Source: Nilaparvata lugens
Lineage: Eukaryota; Arthropoda; Insecta; Hemiptera; Delphacidae
Direction: 5' to 3'
DNA: 64,000 bases
Assembly (NCBI RefSeq): GCF_014356525.2
Contig: NC_052508.1
Span: 50,323,858 to 50,387,857, forward strand
Below, one piece after another: positions 1 through 11,466 of this stretch. Both the position numbers and the translations under genes were made by a program. The notes under the pieces are model-generated. The model ran no database searches and was not told where the DNA came from. It worked only from the letters and a program-made list of their open reading frames with translations. Each line of letters opens with the position of its first letter. The first letter of the stretch is position 1.

Positions 1-1224
1 TCCAGAATCGTTCCGTCATGTCCCAGCCATGTTCATCAACCAGATATTTTTCCAAGTACAAACCAAAATTATTTCGGGCAAATACATCTTTTACATTACT
101 GGGAATATTATTGAAAATGATAGTGCTAAGTAGAGAAAGCTATGCTGACCGGATTTAGTTGATAACCGGGCCACATGCAGTTACCAGAATCAGACGTGAC
201 TTCTCCCATCTTGTCAATGCACTGTCTGTTCTTTTTATGATTATTGAAAGAATAAAAACTTCTTATAATATAATATAATCCAAATATAATTCTCGTATGG
301 GCAGAACTGAGAATTCTAGAAGCCTCTATTTTGTTGGATGCATTCTATTCTTTCTTACTATGATTTTCAATAGTGAGTTGATCTGTATTGATGTTATTGG
401 TCTTACAACATTTTTATTATATGCACCACCCTAACACACAATACCATATTAAAGCAGAGACTGTACCAAGGCATAATTAATATACTATTCTTATAATTTT
501 CACAGGTAAGGCTGAACTTGACAAATACGTATTGTTTATTGTTTTTGAAGGGACGGATTCAAGGATCCAACGGTTCAAAGAACCCTACACGTCAACCGAA
601 GCTTATTGTGTTCCCAAGTAGTATGTTAAGGCAAGCAAAGTAGTAGTTAGGCAAACCAATACCTATGTCCTTTACAAGAACCAGGAATTTTTCCCTATAC
701 TAACATTCCATTAATCACCTGGTTGCAATCTTTGTCGCTATCCAGTGTGATATGCTTGGCAGTCTCTTCAGACTGATTAGTTCTCGTGACCTACGTGAGT
801 TCCACTCCTGACCTTCTTTGTAGGTCTAGTACTGTAACGTTCTCAATTTTATTACAAAAATCTGAATACCCTGAATTTTTGTAATTTTTTCTTACATTCA
901 TATTTTGTTATTAAATCTATATTTCACTATTACATCTATTAAAAATTATTTTGTTATCACTTCATTGAAATTACCATCTTATTTCTGAAACTTATTGAAA
1001 CAAAACAAAAAATTAATATTGAATATGATAGTTCACATTTACTTCTGTTACTTCATAGCATGTGATTTAATATAATATAACGGAGCAGTTGAAAGAAATT
1101 AATAAACTGAGTAACAAGAGAACATTAAGCTTTCTATTCTCGTAGAAAATGTCCGTTATCACTGTTGCTTTGCTCTGTCATAATTAATATAAATCAATGT
1201 TGGAATTAAGAAATCAATATCAGT
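1..1224. other. AT-rich flank downstream of E1
   Basis: This holds the 3' side of exon E1 and whatever follows in the lola locus. I read both strands for the finger-pair signature (CGK-P-F between two Cys-x2-Cys units) and found none. No recognisable transposon ends were seen. More lola exons could lie left of the window. Confidence 0.6.
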
Positions 1225-1403
1225 CTACATAAGAACGCCATGTATTTTCAAGACATGCCTTTTTATATTGCCCCACTGTTTAGCTTTATGGGGGCATAAA
1301 TGACAACTAAATTGGGGCTCTTTTCCGCACTCAAATCGTTGATGACGTCTCAAGTCTTTCGGCCAGGTATAACGCTTTCCACACGTCTCACAGAAATTGC
1401 CAC
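1225..1403 (-). CDS. lola: lola variable 3' exon E1 (C2HC + C2H2 finger pair)
   Basis: An alternative last exon encoding 58 residues after a split codon. A pyrimidine-rich acceptor ending TCTCTAG precedes GT|GGC, and the frame ends at TAG (1225-1227). Finger 1 starts CETCGKRYTW and is C-x2-C-x12-H-x4-C (C2HC). It is joined by the linker CGKEPQF to finger 2, C-x2-C-x12-H-x4-H, which starts CHLCPHKAK and ends KIH. Only four residues follow the last His, the shortest tail in the array. There is no ATG, as expected for an exon entered by splicing. In lola proteins this part sets DNA-binding specificity while the shared BTB domain dimerises; that role is family knowledge. Its nearest relatives are E2-E7. 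Two Lys/Arg-rich helices and both complete zinc ligand sets argue that it is functional rather than a relic. Confidence 0.88.
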
Positions 1404-2632
1404 CTAGAGAAATTCAATAAAAAGTTAATACAGTTGAAAAGTTTATTTTGCAGTTGGAAAATAGGAGAGTAATTTTCTGCTAAGAACAAAAATTAATGCG
1501 ATATTTGTACAATGATGTAGGCCTACAGTATTAAAATAATAGAAAAGTGATTTCCAATGAAAAATAAAAAATAAAGTTGATGCAATGATACAGTTTAAAA
1601 AATATGAATTGGAAAAGTAAAAATGGAACAAGGAAAGATATATGAAGAAAATATGGATTGGGAAAGTAAAAATGAAACAAGGAAACAAAACGAGAAAGTA
1701 AAATCATGTAATTTTCAACTATAGCCTATACTATTTTTCAGAATGTAAAATTTGCAATTTTACAACAACTTCATTGTAAGCAACATTATTATGATATAGA
1801 ATATTTTATCTGGCGTTTGGAGGGAAAAGAAACCAATTAAGTGAGAATATAGAAATTCAATTGCATACTATAATGTTGCAACATTTTTTGAAAACATAAT
1901 GTAGAAGAGCACATAACTTTTAAGCAAACACTGATAATGGAATATAAAAATCAAAATATATGAAAAAAAAATACTAGAATGAAGTAGAACTAAATTATCT
2001 AGGAGTTTACTAACATGGAATATGAAAAATAAGATATCTAAGAAAGTAGGTCCAATTATTCCCGTATTTTGATTGAAGATTTGAAGAATGACTGCAATAA
2101 ATAATTGACAGCTCTTATCAAATAATATATTGTCAGAGATCATTTTATTAAAAACAGAACACATGCTGAACGAGTCATAATAAAAATGTTCTTTTCTTTA
2201 TTGTACACTAGGTCCATTACAATATTATTTGATCATCAACTCAAGTTTGAAAATTATTTATAATCCGATATACACAGAACCAAAAAATCCAACGTGAACT
2301 AATACTGCCACCTAACCTAGATGCTCCACAAAATATTACTAGATTAAATATAAAAATGTTCATTGATGGATGAGTTCACATAATAAAGAATCTAGGTTTC
2401 TTAAAAAATTATCTCAATAATAATACTTCTAAAATGTTACCGTATATTGTAAATGCTTCTTAAAAATGAATTGGCTTACTGTTCTACACAAAACTAAATC
2501 TCAGTTTAGAACAGTTTACTGTTAAAATTTTTTAATTTCTAAAAAAAATAATTAAAGCTTATATAGTATTTTTATTGCTTCAACGGGACTTTTGTTTGGA
2601 AATAATAATTTACAATAATATTGTTGTCGCAT
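1404..2632. other. Intron/3' region between E1 and E2
   Basis: AT-rich sequence with no further finger exon. An AATAAA on the minus strand (TTTATT at 2571-2576) lies 57 bases past the E2 stop and is a plausible E2 polyadenylation signal. A short direct repeat of GGAAAGTAAAAATG-type sequence is visible near 1610-1690. Confidence 0.5.
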
Positions 2633-2847
2633 CTAGTTTCTATGTATGAAATGTCGTGGTTTCAAGTCGAAATCGAGCAGGTTATGTATGCGAATGATGT
2701 GTCCCTTGAGATTGGTGCACTGTTTGGCCTTATAAGGACACAAGTGGCAGTTGAATTTCGGCTCCTTCCCGCATTCGAGTCGCTGGTGACGTTTCAAGTC
2801 TCCCGGCCAATTGTAGCGTTTGCCACAAGTGTTACAAAAATGTCCAC
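2633..2847 (-). CDS. lola: lola variable 3' exon E2 (C2HC + C2H2 finger pair)
   Basis: Alternative terminal exon of 70 residues. The acceptor TTTGTAG is followed by GT|GGA, the same phase as E1, and the stop is TAG at 2633-2635. Finger 1 starts CNTCGKRYNWPGDLKRH with Cys four residues after His (C2HC). The linker is CGKEPKF. Finger 2 starts CHLCPYKAK and closes with H-x4-H (HIIRIH). A 16-residue tail ends PRHFIHRN and carries two more His. Residue for residue it is very close to E1, E4 and E5, mainly differing in the helix positions that contact DNA, which suggests duplicates that diverged in binding preference. An open frame continues upstream through the acceptor by chance, so an ATG-based start at 2893 would be wrong: it lies in the intron. 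Confidence 0.9.
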
Positions 2848-4130
2848 CTACAAATTTGAAGAAAATATTAATTGAAATGTAACTAGTTTTCACCTGAAAA
2901 AAGACTGGATGAAATGGAGGAGACGAGAAAAAATATAAATGAATGAATTAATAAAATATAGTCGGCTACACATGCAATAACCAGAGAAGAAGCCTGAAGG
3001 AGAATCTTAATATTGCTAGGAGAATGTTCCACAAAATTCTCCAGCAACACGTTGAGATTTTCCATATAATAATGGACGCCTTGAGGGTGGTCTTCGGATT
3101 TTCTGTTGCATATGAAATCGCTTCAAGGAAGTTGGTGAAACACATAATGATAGATTGAATGAAGTGATTTGATATTACCTTCACAGCTTATTTATCGAGA
3201 AACTAGATCAGGTTATTACATCATTATCGATCTCTTAGTGGAGGTCCATCATCATGCCGCCTTCTATAGTCAACCGTACGAAAATAGTCTGATGGAAATT
3301 GGAACAGCTTAATATAATCAAAATAAGAACAAAAACATTAGTTTTTTATTTGGGCGTGATGCACATAGTAGCCGATACATAACCGACATTTGAATATTAT
3401 ATAAATTAAAACAGGGATAGTTTTGGGTATAAACCTGTTGTACTATTCCAAAAGTTTAACAAAATTGAACGATATGAAATTCATAAATAGATATATTTAT
3501 CACATTATTATTCACCACTTCCTCACTATATATGGTTCTACAAAAACTCATGATAGATGAAAGGAGAATTGAACCAATGTAAGGAAAACAGAAAATTGAT
3601 GCAATACATGATAAAAATGCAATAATAATTAAACAGGGCACAATGATCGAAAATGGAGGACCAATCATAAACCAGATTGAGATTAGAGGCATGCCCACAA
3701 GTCGAACTCCGCTCTCCTGATTGGATAATAATGTGCAATTTCTTTTCTAAATTTTCCTAGTAGATGGTAGTAGTTACAGGGTGAACTTATAGAATAAGCA
3801 TACAGGAATGCATAGCATATAACCTTATCTATAAACACGAAATGGCTTTCTCTAGTTCAATAGATTCCAATTTTATTAAATTTGTGATAGGCCTACACAA
3901 GTAAAGTTTTTCATATGAGGAACATGAACTTTTTTGACAGCTTAAAAGTTTATATTTATTCAAAAATCAATGGTACACAAATTCTTCATTTATTTAATCG
4001 AATGAGATAGTCCAACAGCTTTCTCCACGGGACATTTGAAAAAAAATCATATTTCTAATATATGGGAGAGATGCCCTGTGATATTTTTCATTTGTTAAAA
4101 TATCAGTGATTAGGCTTATATTGTGGGATT
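2848..4130. other. Intron/3' region between E2 and E3
   Basis: AT-rich. It contains one isolated end of the TCAACCG MITE family (3270-3309). A minus-strand AATAAA (TTTATT at 3955-3960) lies about 170 bases past the E3 stop. No other coding signal was seen. Confidence 0.5.
3270..3309. repeat. Solo end of TCAACCG-family MITE
   Basis: This stretch matches the terminal inverted repeat of the elements at 10134-10331 and 12069-12257 (TCAACCGTACGAAAATAG, then a GATGGAAATTGGAACAG-like part). No partner end is visible within about 300 bases, so it is a fragment. Confidence 0.55.
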
Positions 4131-4315
4131 TCAGGACAAATTAGTAACAGTATGCTTATTTATAACGTGGACTTTGAGGTTTGTCTTCAGCTTAGCCTTG
4201 AATGGACACAAATGACAGAAAAACTGAGCTTCTTTTCCACATTCGAATGTCAGATGACGTTTCAACGTTTTTCGCCAATAGTAGCTTCTTCCACATCTAT
4301 CACACACATAACGAC
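4131..4315 (-). CDS. lola: lola variable 3' exon E3 (C2HC + C2H2 finger pair)
   Basis: Alternative terminal exon of 60 residues with no ATG, so it is easily missed by ORF finding. The acceptor TCATTTTCAG precedes GT|CGT, and the stop TGA is at 4131-4133. Finger 1 is CDRCGRSYYWRKTLKRH with C2HC spacing. The linker is CGKEAQF (Ala where most of the cluster has Pro). Finger 2 starts CHLCPFKAK and closes with H-x4-H (HVINKH). The tail is short (TVTNLS). It belongs to the E1-E7 cluster but is among the more diverged members: SYYW replaces RYSW, and RHLTFEC replaces RHQ-FEC. Both ligand sets are intact and there are no stops or frameshifts, so it is probably used. Confidence 0.88.
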
Positions 4316-6856
4316 CTGAAAATGAAGGATGTTAATTGAATTAATAATAATTTATATTAAATATATTATAATATATATATATAAATATTTATAATAAATA
4401 TTAAATAATTAATTTAAAAAATATGTATTCATTTTATATAGAATGGTTAGAAGAATAACACCAAGAAATCAAAATTACCTTTCAAGAACTCACTAACAAG
4501 TTGGTAATTTAATATTGATTTCATTATTTTCGAACGTTACAAGTGAGAGATTCTTGGTTTACTTCGCGATTTACACAATGATCTTACTCCAATTTACACA
4601 AAAATTATAATTATTCTAAAAATTATAACATTTTTACGGTTTTAACTGCCAAAAAAGTCAACACAAACTTTTTTCTCATTTATTATACCTCTTTACTCTT
4701 TAATATCCATATAATTAAACATCACACGGTTGTTTCCAATAAAGTTGAATATTCTTACACGACATGAATATAAATACACATCCAAAAACCTGGAAGCACA
4801 ATGATTATGTACGGTACATATCACATAATTGAAAACAAAAATATGCAACCCGAAAATAAATTGATTAGGTGTTGAATGTTCTCATTATATTATTTACCTA
4901 TTACTTATATAACTTCAACATAATAAGCTCTTGTACATTCAGACAATAAACTCTCACTGAAGCATTCAGAGTTGAAGCGTTAATCAAGTTCGTTCAGGGG
5001 ATTAGTTTCATGCAGCATAGAATAAGTCTAAAAATCTAACAAAACCGTTTCAAAACATCTACCAATTTTCACTTTAAACTATCATCATTCGTTATAAATG
5101 ACATCAATGCTTCCCATTCAACCAGCGCTAAGAGTTTGAAGTGGATCTCACTGTGACTACAAAATAGTTGGAAAAAATCACGAACAAAGTTTAGTGGTAC
5201 CTAGCTACTTATTGTCATTAGTAATTTGTTCACTTTCAAACTCCTCCTTCTGTATTTTGTTCATTGATTTTAATTGTGTGATGGAGTAAATTAAGTTTGG
5301 GATTGAAAAAACACTTATTGAAGTTTTTACAACGAAAACTATATTGAATATTATCATAAAATAATAAGATAAATAATTTCCATTAAACTAAGTGAAAAAA
5401 ATATTGATCAACTTCTGAACGATTACAACGTTTACATTTTGTAATTAGTTGATTGGCTGGATAATATTTTTCATCTTGAAAAAAGCAAAGTTTGTTTTCT
5501 TACGAAAACTCTATTAAATTTCCATTGAATCAAATGGATGAATTTCGAATGAACAAAGTGAAAAAAATTATAACTTTTCATGTGAAATCCTTCGACATTT
5601 ATCACAAGCATGCCGTTCTTAAAATTGAAAAATATAAATTGAAGTAATGTTGAAAGTCTCCTAGGTAGGGTACTGCCTATAACTAATGAAAAAATACAAT
5701 TTGTAAGTTACTTGAAAACTATAATATGTCAGTAGACTATTAATTAGGATATATTTTTATTGTAGGATAGTATTTCCTATTAAATGAACAATCACTTTTA
5801 CCAGAGACAAACGAATATCCGTAGAGTATTACTTTTTCTTTGCTTTTATTGATAGATGCATTCTCTATATGGATAAAGAATAAATTATTTTTTTATGATT
5901 CACTACACGAGAAGTAAAATCATATTTAGCTTAGGAAGGACTCGACCTGGAACAAAAATGCAACATCATTCCTGATGGAGATAGAAGCTGATACCTTCCT
6001 TTTCCAACGTGTCAAAAGTCAACCGCCGTTGAACTGTGTCGAAAAACCAGAAGCTACAGAAACATTTCTGTAGCTTATTTTTCAGTTTTTTTGTGACAGA
6101 AAGGAATTGTAAATAAGTACAATTGGTTGTAAGGGGAATATTCACATATTTGCAGTTTTCTAATATGTGAACTCTTCCTAATAAACTAATAGCTCTTCCC
6201 AGTTTGCAATGGGAAATGCTCTTTTTCTGTTATTGAGCAGAGCAGAAATTCATTGAAAAGCTGAACTCAACAGAAATTGAGAGAATGAGATGCAAATGAT
6301 TTACTCAGACCTGATACACTTACTACAATGGTAGTGGGGTACACTGGTGACAGGTGAATAATAAATTAGCACTGTATACTTTTTTCAATTTTATTTATAT
6401 AAGAAACAATATAACAGAAATCAGTGATATCATAAGAAATTAGAGTAAACATGCTGAGAGGTACATGACTAACTCTTTTACATTATACATAAATTTCACA
6501 ATCTTTCATATTAAGGAAGCAACAAAACAAACATCAGTGATATTACAGAGAAATATTACTGCGAAATCGGAGTGATCTAGAGGATATAGTGCTTACGTAG
6601 CATCATAGGGGTCCCAGGTTCAAAACCAAGTCGGTCACTGCTGATGTGACAACAGTGGTGAGGCACATTGACTGCTTAAATTGATTAGAACATTCTATGA
6701 TTATGTGTATGTGTTTTTGTCTCTGTTGAATAAATAGATAGACTGCCCTGATTCTCTCACATATTGTACCTTTTCAATAAATAAATAAATTATATAGTGT
6801 GGAGCTTCCATCATGGACTACCCACCAATAAATGTCATACCAATATTAATATCATT
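4316..6856. other. Intron between E3 and E4
   Basis: About 2.5 kb of AT-rich sequence, the longest gap inside the E1-E7 cluster. I found no finger signature on either strand. A short hairpin (AGAAGCTACAGAAA/TTTCTGTAGCTT) lies near 6048-6076. Confidence 0.5.
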
Positions 6857-7062
6857 TTACTGGAAAATCATCCTATCAACCTGAGACGAGAACGAGGTAT
6901 GTTTTCTCATTACGTGGATTCTGAGATTGGAGCTATGCTTTGCCTTATAAGGACATGAATCACAATGAAACTGTGGTTCTTTTCCACATTCCAGTCTCTG
7001 ATGGCGTCTCAAGTCTCTTGACCAATTGTAGCTCCTTCCACAATCATTACAAGCATGGCGTC
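6857..7062 (-). CDS. lola: lola variable 3' exon E4 (C2HC + C2H2 finger pair)
   Basis: Alternative terminal exon of 67 residues. The acceptor AATTTATAG is followed by GA|CGC; the phase matches the rest of the array. Finger 1 is CNDCGRSYNWSRDLRRH (C2HC), the linker is CGKEPQF, and finger 2 starts CDSCPYKAK and closes HVMRKH. A 13-residue tail ends RMIFQ. SYNW and RRHQRLEC place it between E2 and E3 in sequence. The upstream open frame through the acceptor (to an ATG at 7081) is intronic by chance. The neighbouring intron towards E5 carries its own small tandem duplication (7272-7667), in line with repeated local duplication in this part of the locus. Confidence 0.9.
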
Positions 7063-7271
7063 CTATAAATTGGAAAGACAAAATTAGAGCCTAGAACTAT
7101 CAAACTAAATAAAATTCGTTACTCAGGAAGTTTATGGAATAAAAACCATAATTTTTGGTCATGAAGTCCTTGGTATGTTTGGAAAACATGAGATGAACTC
7201 CGTAGTTTAGTGTTTTAATGATATATTCTGCAGATCACAGAATGAAATAGAATTAAAGATGAGGAATCGTT

Positions 7272-7667
7272 AGAATATGCCTTGCTAATTCATAATTCAC
7301 TATCAACATCAGAATATCACTATCGATCTCAACCAATATTGTTGAGTTTCACTCAACCCATTTCGTGAAATACGGTGAAGATTTCTAAACAATAATTATT
7401 ATGTAAAACGTTTTATCGTTATAAAAATAAGAACTGTCCACACATATTAAAAATCTGAATATCATAACTTGATAGACAACAGAGAATATGCCTTGCTGAT
7501 AATTAACTATCAACATCAGAATATCACTATCGAACTCAATCAACTTCGTGAAAAATACGGTAAACATTTCAAAACAATAATTATGTAAAACGTTTTATCT
7601 TTATAAAATTAAGTACTGTCCACACATATTATTACAAATCTGAATATCATAACTTGATAGACAACAG
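7272..7667. repeat. Two-copy tandem duplication in the E4-E5 intron
   Basis: Unit A (7272-7482) and unit B (7483-7667) both run from AGAATATGCCTTGCT through CATCAGAATATCACTATCGA and ACTGTCCACACATATTA to GATAGACAACAG. Unit B lacks about 25 bases around the AATATTGTTGAGTTTCACTC part. There is no coding content. This is a recent local duplication that does not include an exon. Confidence 0.8.
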
Positions 7668-7846
7668 TCAGAAAGTGTAGGTATGACCAACAACATTGGT
7701 AAATAAAGAAAGCGAGATGACTTTCTATTATCTCTAAATTAAAATAAAAATACAAATTATCAAAGAGACTATAAGCAATATTGAATCAACAGATAAAATA
7801 ATTTATTCATAATGGAAGTAAACTGAAGAACTCATAGCTCGTCAGA

Positions 7847-8058
7847 CTATACTTTTTTAGAATAAATATTATCAAGATCCGACGAAATTGTCATATGTTT
7901 CCTTATGACATGAACCTTGAGACTCGTGTAACGCTTTGACCTATAAGAACAGAGATGGCAACTAAATCGAGGTTCTTTTCCACATTCGAATCGCTGGTGA
8001 CGTTTCAAGTCTTTCATCCAACTGTATCGCTTCCCACAAGCGTCGCAAATACATCTGC
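7847..8058 (-). CDS. lola: lola variable 3' exon E5 (C2HC + C2H2 finger pair)
   Basis: Alternative terminal exon of 69 residues. The acceptor TCTTTTTTAG precedes GC|AGA. Finger 1 is CDACGKRYSWMKDLKRH (C2HC), the linker is CGKEPRF, and finger 2 starts CHLCSYRSK and closes HVIRKH. A 15-residue tail ends IYSKKV. CDACG and RYSW are shared with E6 and E7, and its upstream intron also matches theirs, so the three are one duplicated block. A minus-strand AATAAA (TTTATT at 7802-7807) lies 40 bases past the stop and would give a very short 3' UTR. Ser replaces Pro after the second Cys of finger 2, a small departure from its neighbours. Confidence 0.9.
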
Positions 8059-9465
8059 CTAAAAAAGATAGAAACATGTGTATGAATCAAGTTCCAATTG
8101 AAAATATCCTACACACATCGGAACAGGAATACCTGTACAAAAAGAAAGATGAAATGAAAAAAGAACAAGTAGTGTAACATCCATCATAATTCACCAATCA
8201 CCCCCTTACTTGGAAACCCAAATCATGCATACAAAAACGTTCTACGTAAACTACACCGGTTACAAAATAAAAATTCAAGTTTTCAACATTGAACAATATG
8301 ATATTTCTATTCTACCCAGGCCTGTTCGAAAAAATAAATCGGTATCACTAAACAGGTAAATTTCTATTGATGAGAGGAATTATTGTAGAAGAATATAATT
8401 AATCTGTTCTCATGGGAGTGTTAGCACATTGGCAGACTGCATATCCATATCATTACCGATATGATATAATAATTATTATGAAATCTCTCTTAAGGTTGTG
8501 CAACAGGTTGTTGGGAACTTTTTACTGGTGATATTTTTCAAAGTTTTCGATTTGGATACAATCAATAAACTATCGATGGGGGAATGATTTAGGTAGATGG
8601 GAAATTACAAAATAAAATTGAAGGAGAGGTGTCGTTGTTACATTAAAGTGAACGCACACAGCAACAGACAGACGTCTGTAGACAGATGGACTTCTGTGTG
8701 TGCGTTGCTACATTCCATAACCTATTCAAAGGAGGTTTTTCCTCCGTCTTTCTACATAGTTATATATATAGTCCACAGCTACATAGTTATTATACTGCCT
8801 GTCTGTCTGTAGCTGTAGACGTTCCCATTTAGCCTTGTTAATAGCACTTCCACTACAAACTTTTCACTTTTAAACTTGATAAGTTTTGCTGAACTTATTT
8901 CACAGATATGGATGTGAAATGTTCCATCATAATATTACTTATTTATCAATATTGTATGGTCCGTCGTTATCTTGAGAGATCACAGTCAAAGTGTGTGAGT
9001 ATGACAAGTTTGCTTCAACTAAGATTTATTTCATAATATAATATTATACGAATGCTAAAGGTTGAAGCCCAAATGCACAACGCATTTCAAAAAGAAATAG
9101 ATCTTTGAGCAATGTGGGTAAATATAGAGAACGTAAAGAGATAACCTTGTATTTTCAATGAAATAGAGAAATTCGAATAATCAAATCAAATCAGTTTTGA
9201 TCGAAGAGATAGCAAATTTTGCAATACTGCATCAAAAGATGCCGAAGTTTGTTGGTAAAGGATGTAAACTGAGAAACCAATTACTTATTTAAAAAAAGTA
9301 TTTTATGATAACAAAAATAATATATTTCATTTACTAGTTTATTATTCTAATGTTTCACATTAAATAACCTCTTTATGTTGAAGTTGGAAATAAAATGTAG
9401 GTCTATTCATTATTTTAAAAGTACCGGTGATATTTGTGAGGATTTTTTGGTATGGAGCATCATTA
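8059..9465. other. Intron between E5 and E6, homologous to the E6-E7 intron
   Basis: The parts near 8220-8320 (CATGCATACAAAA, then AATTCAAGTTTTCAACATT) and 8820-8960 (TTTAGCCTTGTTAA, TTTGCTGAACT, AAATGTTCCATCATAA) recur in order in the introns around E6 and E7. A MITE-like inverted repeat sits at 8651-8825. No extra finger exon was found. Confidence 0.65.
8651..8825. repeat. Short inverted-repeat element with CAGACAGAC motifs
   Basis: AACGCACACAG at the left pairs with CTGTGTGTGCGTT at about 8693-8706. GACAGACGTCTGTAGACAG forms an internal pair, and TGCCTGTCTGTCTGTAG near 8800 carries the complement again. It resembles a non-autonomous element with imperfect terminal repeats. A degenerate relative is visible near 10800-10920. 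Confidence 0.45.
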
Positions 9466-9683
9466 TCAGTAATCGGGCAAAACAAGTGAATCAAAATTCG
9501 ACAAATTATATGTAGGCCTATGCTTTCTCAGAACATGAATCTTGAGGTTCGTGTGATGCTTTGCCTTATAAGGACAGACATTGCAACTAAACTGAGGCTC
9601 TTTTCCACATTCGAATTTCTGGTGGCGTCGCAAGCCTTTCGACCAGCTGTATCGCCTCCCACAAGCGTCACAAACATATTTGC
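9466..9683 (-). CDS. lola: lola variable 3' exon E6 (C2HC + C2H2 finger pair)
   Basis: Alternative terminal exon of 71 residues. The acceptor ATCTTTTCAG precedes GC|AAA. Finger 1 is CDACGRRYSWSKGLRRH with Cys at +5 after His (C2HC), the linker is CGKEPQF, and finger 2 starts CNVCPYKAK and closes HVLRKH. A 17-residue tail ends FDSLVLPDY. It is the closest relative of E7: the first 25 residues differ at only a couple of positions, and even the tail ending (L-LP-Y) is shared. A minus-strand AATAAA (TTTATT at 9338-9343) lies about 120 bases past the stop, and its surroundings are also conserved next to E7. The duplication therefore covered exon, 3' UTR and intron. Confidence 0.92.
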
Positions 9684-11254
9684 CTGAAAAGATAGAAAAA
9701 CAAAATGAAACAGAACAAATTATTATACAAAGAGCGTAATGGATTTTGTAAAATAAGAAGTAAATGATGATCATAATTCACCAACCAACCCGTAATTCAA
9801 TTTATACAGTAACAGTAATTTAACAGTAATTCAATTTATATTGTTCACTATTCTTCTATAACTTACTCAAACCTAATAATTGCATTCAGTGCTCGAAAAA
9901 TCAATTCATGCATACAAAAGAAAATGTCAACGTAAACAACATCAGCTAACTGTGAAAAATTTCAAGTTTTCAAAACTATTTAATGATATTCATTCTCTCC
10001 AGGCTTGTTCAAGAAGGAACTGTTCCATATAATAGTAATCTTGATCTTGTTAACAGTAGTTTCAAGAAGCTTGAACAAGCTTCATGAGCTTGAACAAGTT
10101 TCAGGAAACTTAACAATCACTACTTAAGTAGAGTCAACCGCACGGAAATAGCCCGATGGAAATTGGAACGTCTCACCCCCCGCACCAATTCCACAAGAAA
10201 GACCTACTCCACCTCAATTCACTTCGTCAGAAATGATATAAAAATATGAGTAAATTATCATTTATAATCAGATGTGGACAATGTTGACCTCATCTGTTTC
10301 AATTTCCATCGCACTATTTTCGTGCGGTTGAATATAATCAATTTTAGTGTAATGAAACGATTCTAATACACTACATTAGTAGGCCTAGTTCATTTTAGTG
10401 TCTATGAGTGATATGCTATCAAACAATACTAATGCCTCACATTAGTAGTTGACTTTAATGTATATAAGGAGATTACTATAAGAGAGTTTCATGGTGTTTT
10501 TCCTGTAGAGCAATATTGTAAGCTATGAGGAGATTGAATGGACTACAAGTTGTAGACTGTGTAGAGTGAAGAATTTCTGTGAAAGAATTAACTGATTTAA
10601 ATTTATCAATAATTGACAAAGTTCACCAAAGATGCCAGACCAGAAAATGACCGACAAGCATGATCTTCGAGAAGCAATGAAATTTATGTTTCTGTTAAGA
10701 GCTAAGTAGAAAGCATTTCAAAGACTTATGATCAGAAAGGATCTCCAATAAATACAAGTCGGCTTTTGAAAAGAAGTAAATGTCTGGATGCAGACATGAG
10801 CAGTAGATACGGACCTCTGTTTGCGTTGAAAAATTGGGAATATTTGTTAACTTGGGGAGGTATTTTTTCTCCGTGGGTATGTATACGTCCGTCTATAGCT
10901 GTGTGCGTCCACCTTTAGCCTTGTTAAATGTCATTTTTACCATAAACATTTCACTTTCAAACTTGATAAATTTTGCTGAACTCATTTCGCGAAATACACA
11001 TTTCACAGGAATGATATAAAATGTTCCATCATAAAATTTGTAATACAAATATATCCTGTAGTCATTACCTTTAGAGATTACAGTCAAAGGTAAGACGAGA
11101 CTGGAAATATGAAACAATAATATGTCACCTATTGACTAATTTATTATTACAATATTTGACATAAAATTACCTGTTTTATTTTTTCAAAAGTATCGGTAAA
11201 AAAGATTTTATTTGTAACTTATGGATTTTAGTTGGCGGGTCCCATACGATATTA
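9684..11254. other. Intron between E6 and E7 with a MITE
   Basis: Contains intron sequence shared with the E5 and E7 introns (near 9840-10010 and 10890-11110) and the MITE at 10134-10331. TTTATT at 11140-11145 and 11175-11180 give minus-strand AATAAA signals for E7. No further finger exon was found. Confidence 0.6.
10134..10331. repeat. MITE, TCAACCGCACG family
   Basis: TCAACCGCACGGAAATAG at the left is matched in inverted form by CTATTTTCGTGCGGTTGA at the right, and the inner GATGGAAATTG part pairs as well. It is about 200 bases with no coding content. Relatives lie at 3270, 11920 and 12069. Confidence 0.75.
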
Positions 11255-11466
11255 TCAGTAATTGGGCAAAAGGAGGGTATCAATATCTGACGAATAAGAC
11301 GAATGCATTCTTAGGATATGAAGCTTAAGATCCGTGTGATGCTTTGACTTATGAGGACAGAACTTGCAACTGAATCGAGGCTCTTTTCCACATTCGAATT
11401 TCTGGTGGCGCCTCAAGCATTTCGGCCAGCTGTATCGCCTCCCACAAGCGTCACAAACATATTTGC
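11255..11466 (-). CDS. lola: lola variable 3' exon E7 (C2HC + C2H2 finger pair)
   Basis: Alternative terminal exon of 69 residues. The acceptor ATCTTTTTAG precedes GC|AAA, nearly the same acceptor as E6. Finger 1 is CDACGRRYSWPKCLRRH (C2HC) with an extra Cys in the helix. The linker is CGKEPRF. Finger 2 starts CKFCPHKSK and closes HILRMH. The tail ends DTLLLPNY. Compared with E6, changes concentrate in finger 2 (NVCPYKAK to KFCPHKSK, TNLKIHVLRKH to TDLKLHILRMH), including helix positions that normally read DNA bases. This pair is the clearest case in the window of a duplicated exon acquiring a new finger. AATAAA signals lie about 75 and 110 bases past the stop. Confidence 0.92.

Noticed and set aside
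2621..2875. Plus-strand frames opposite lola exons (also at 22638, 30685, 32811, 35158, 39500, 63540)
   Set aside because: These are antisense shadows of the finger exons; several share similar sequence only because the exons on the other strand do.
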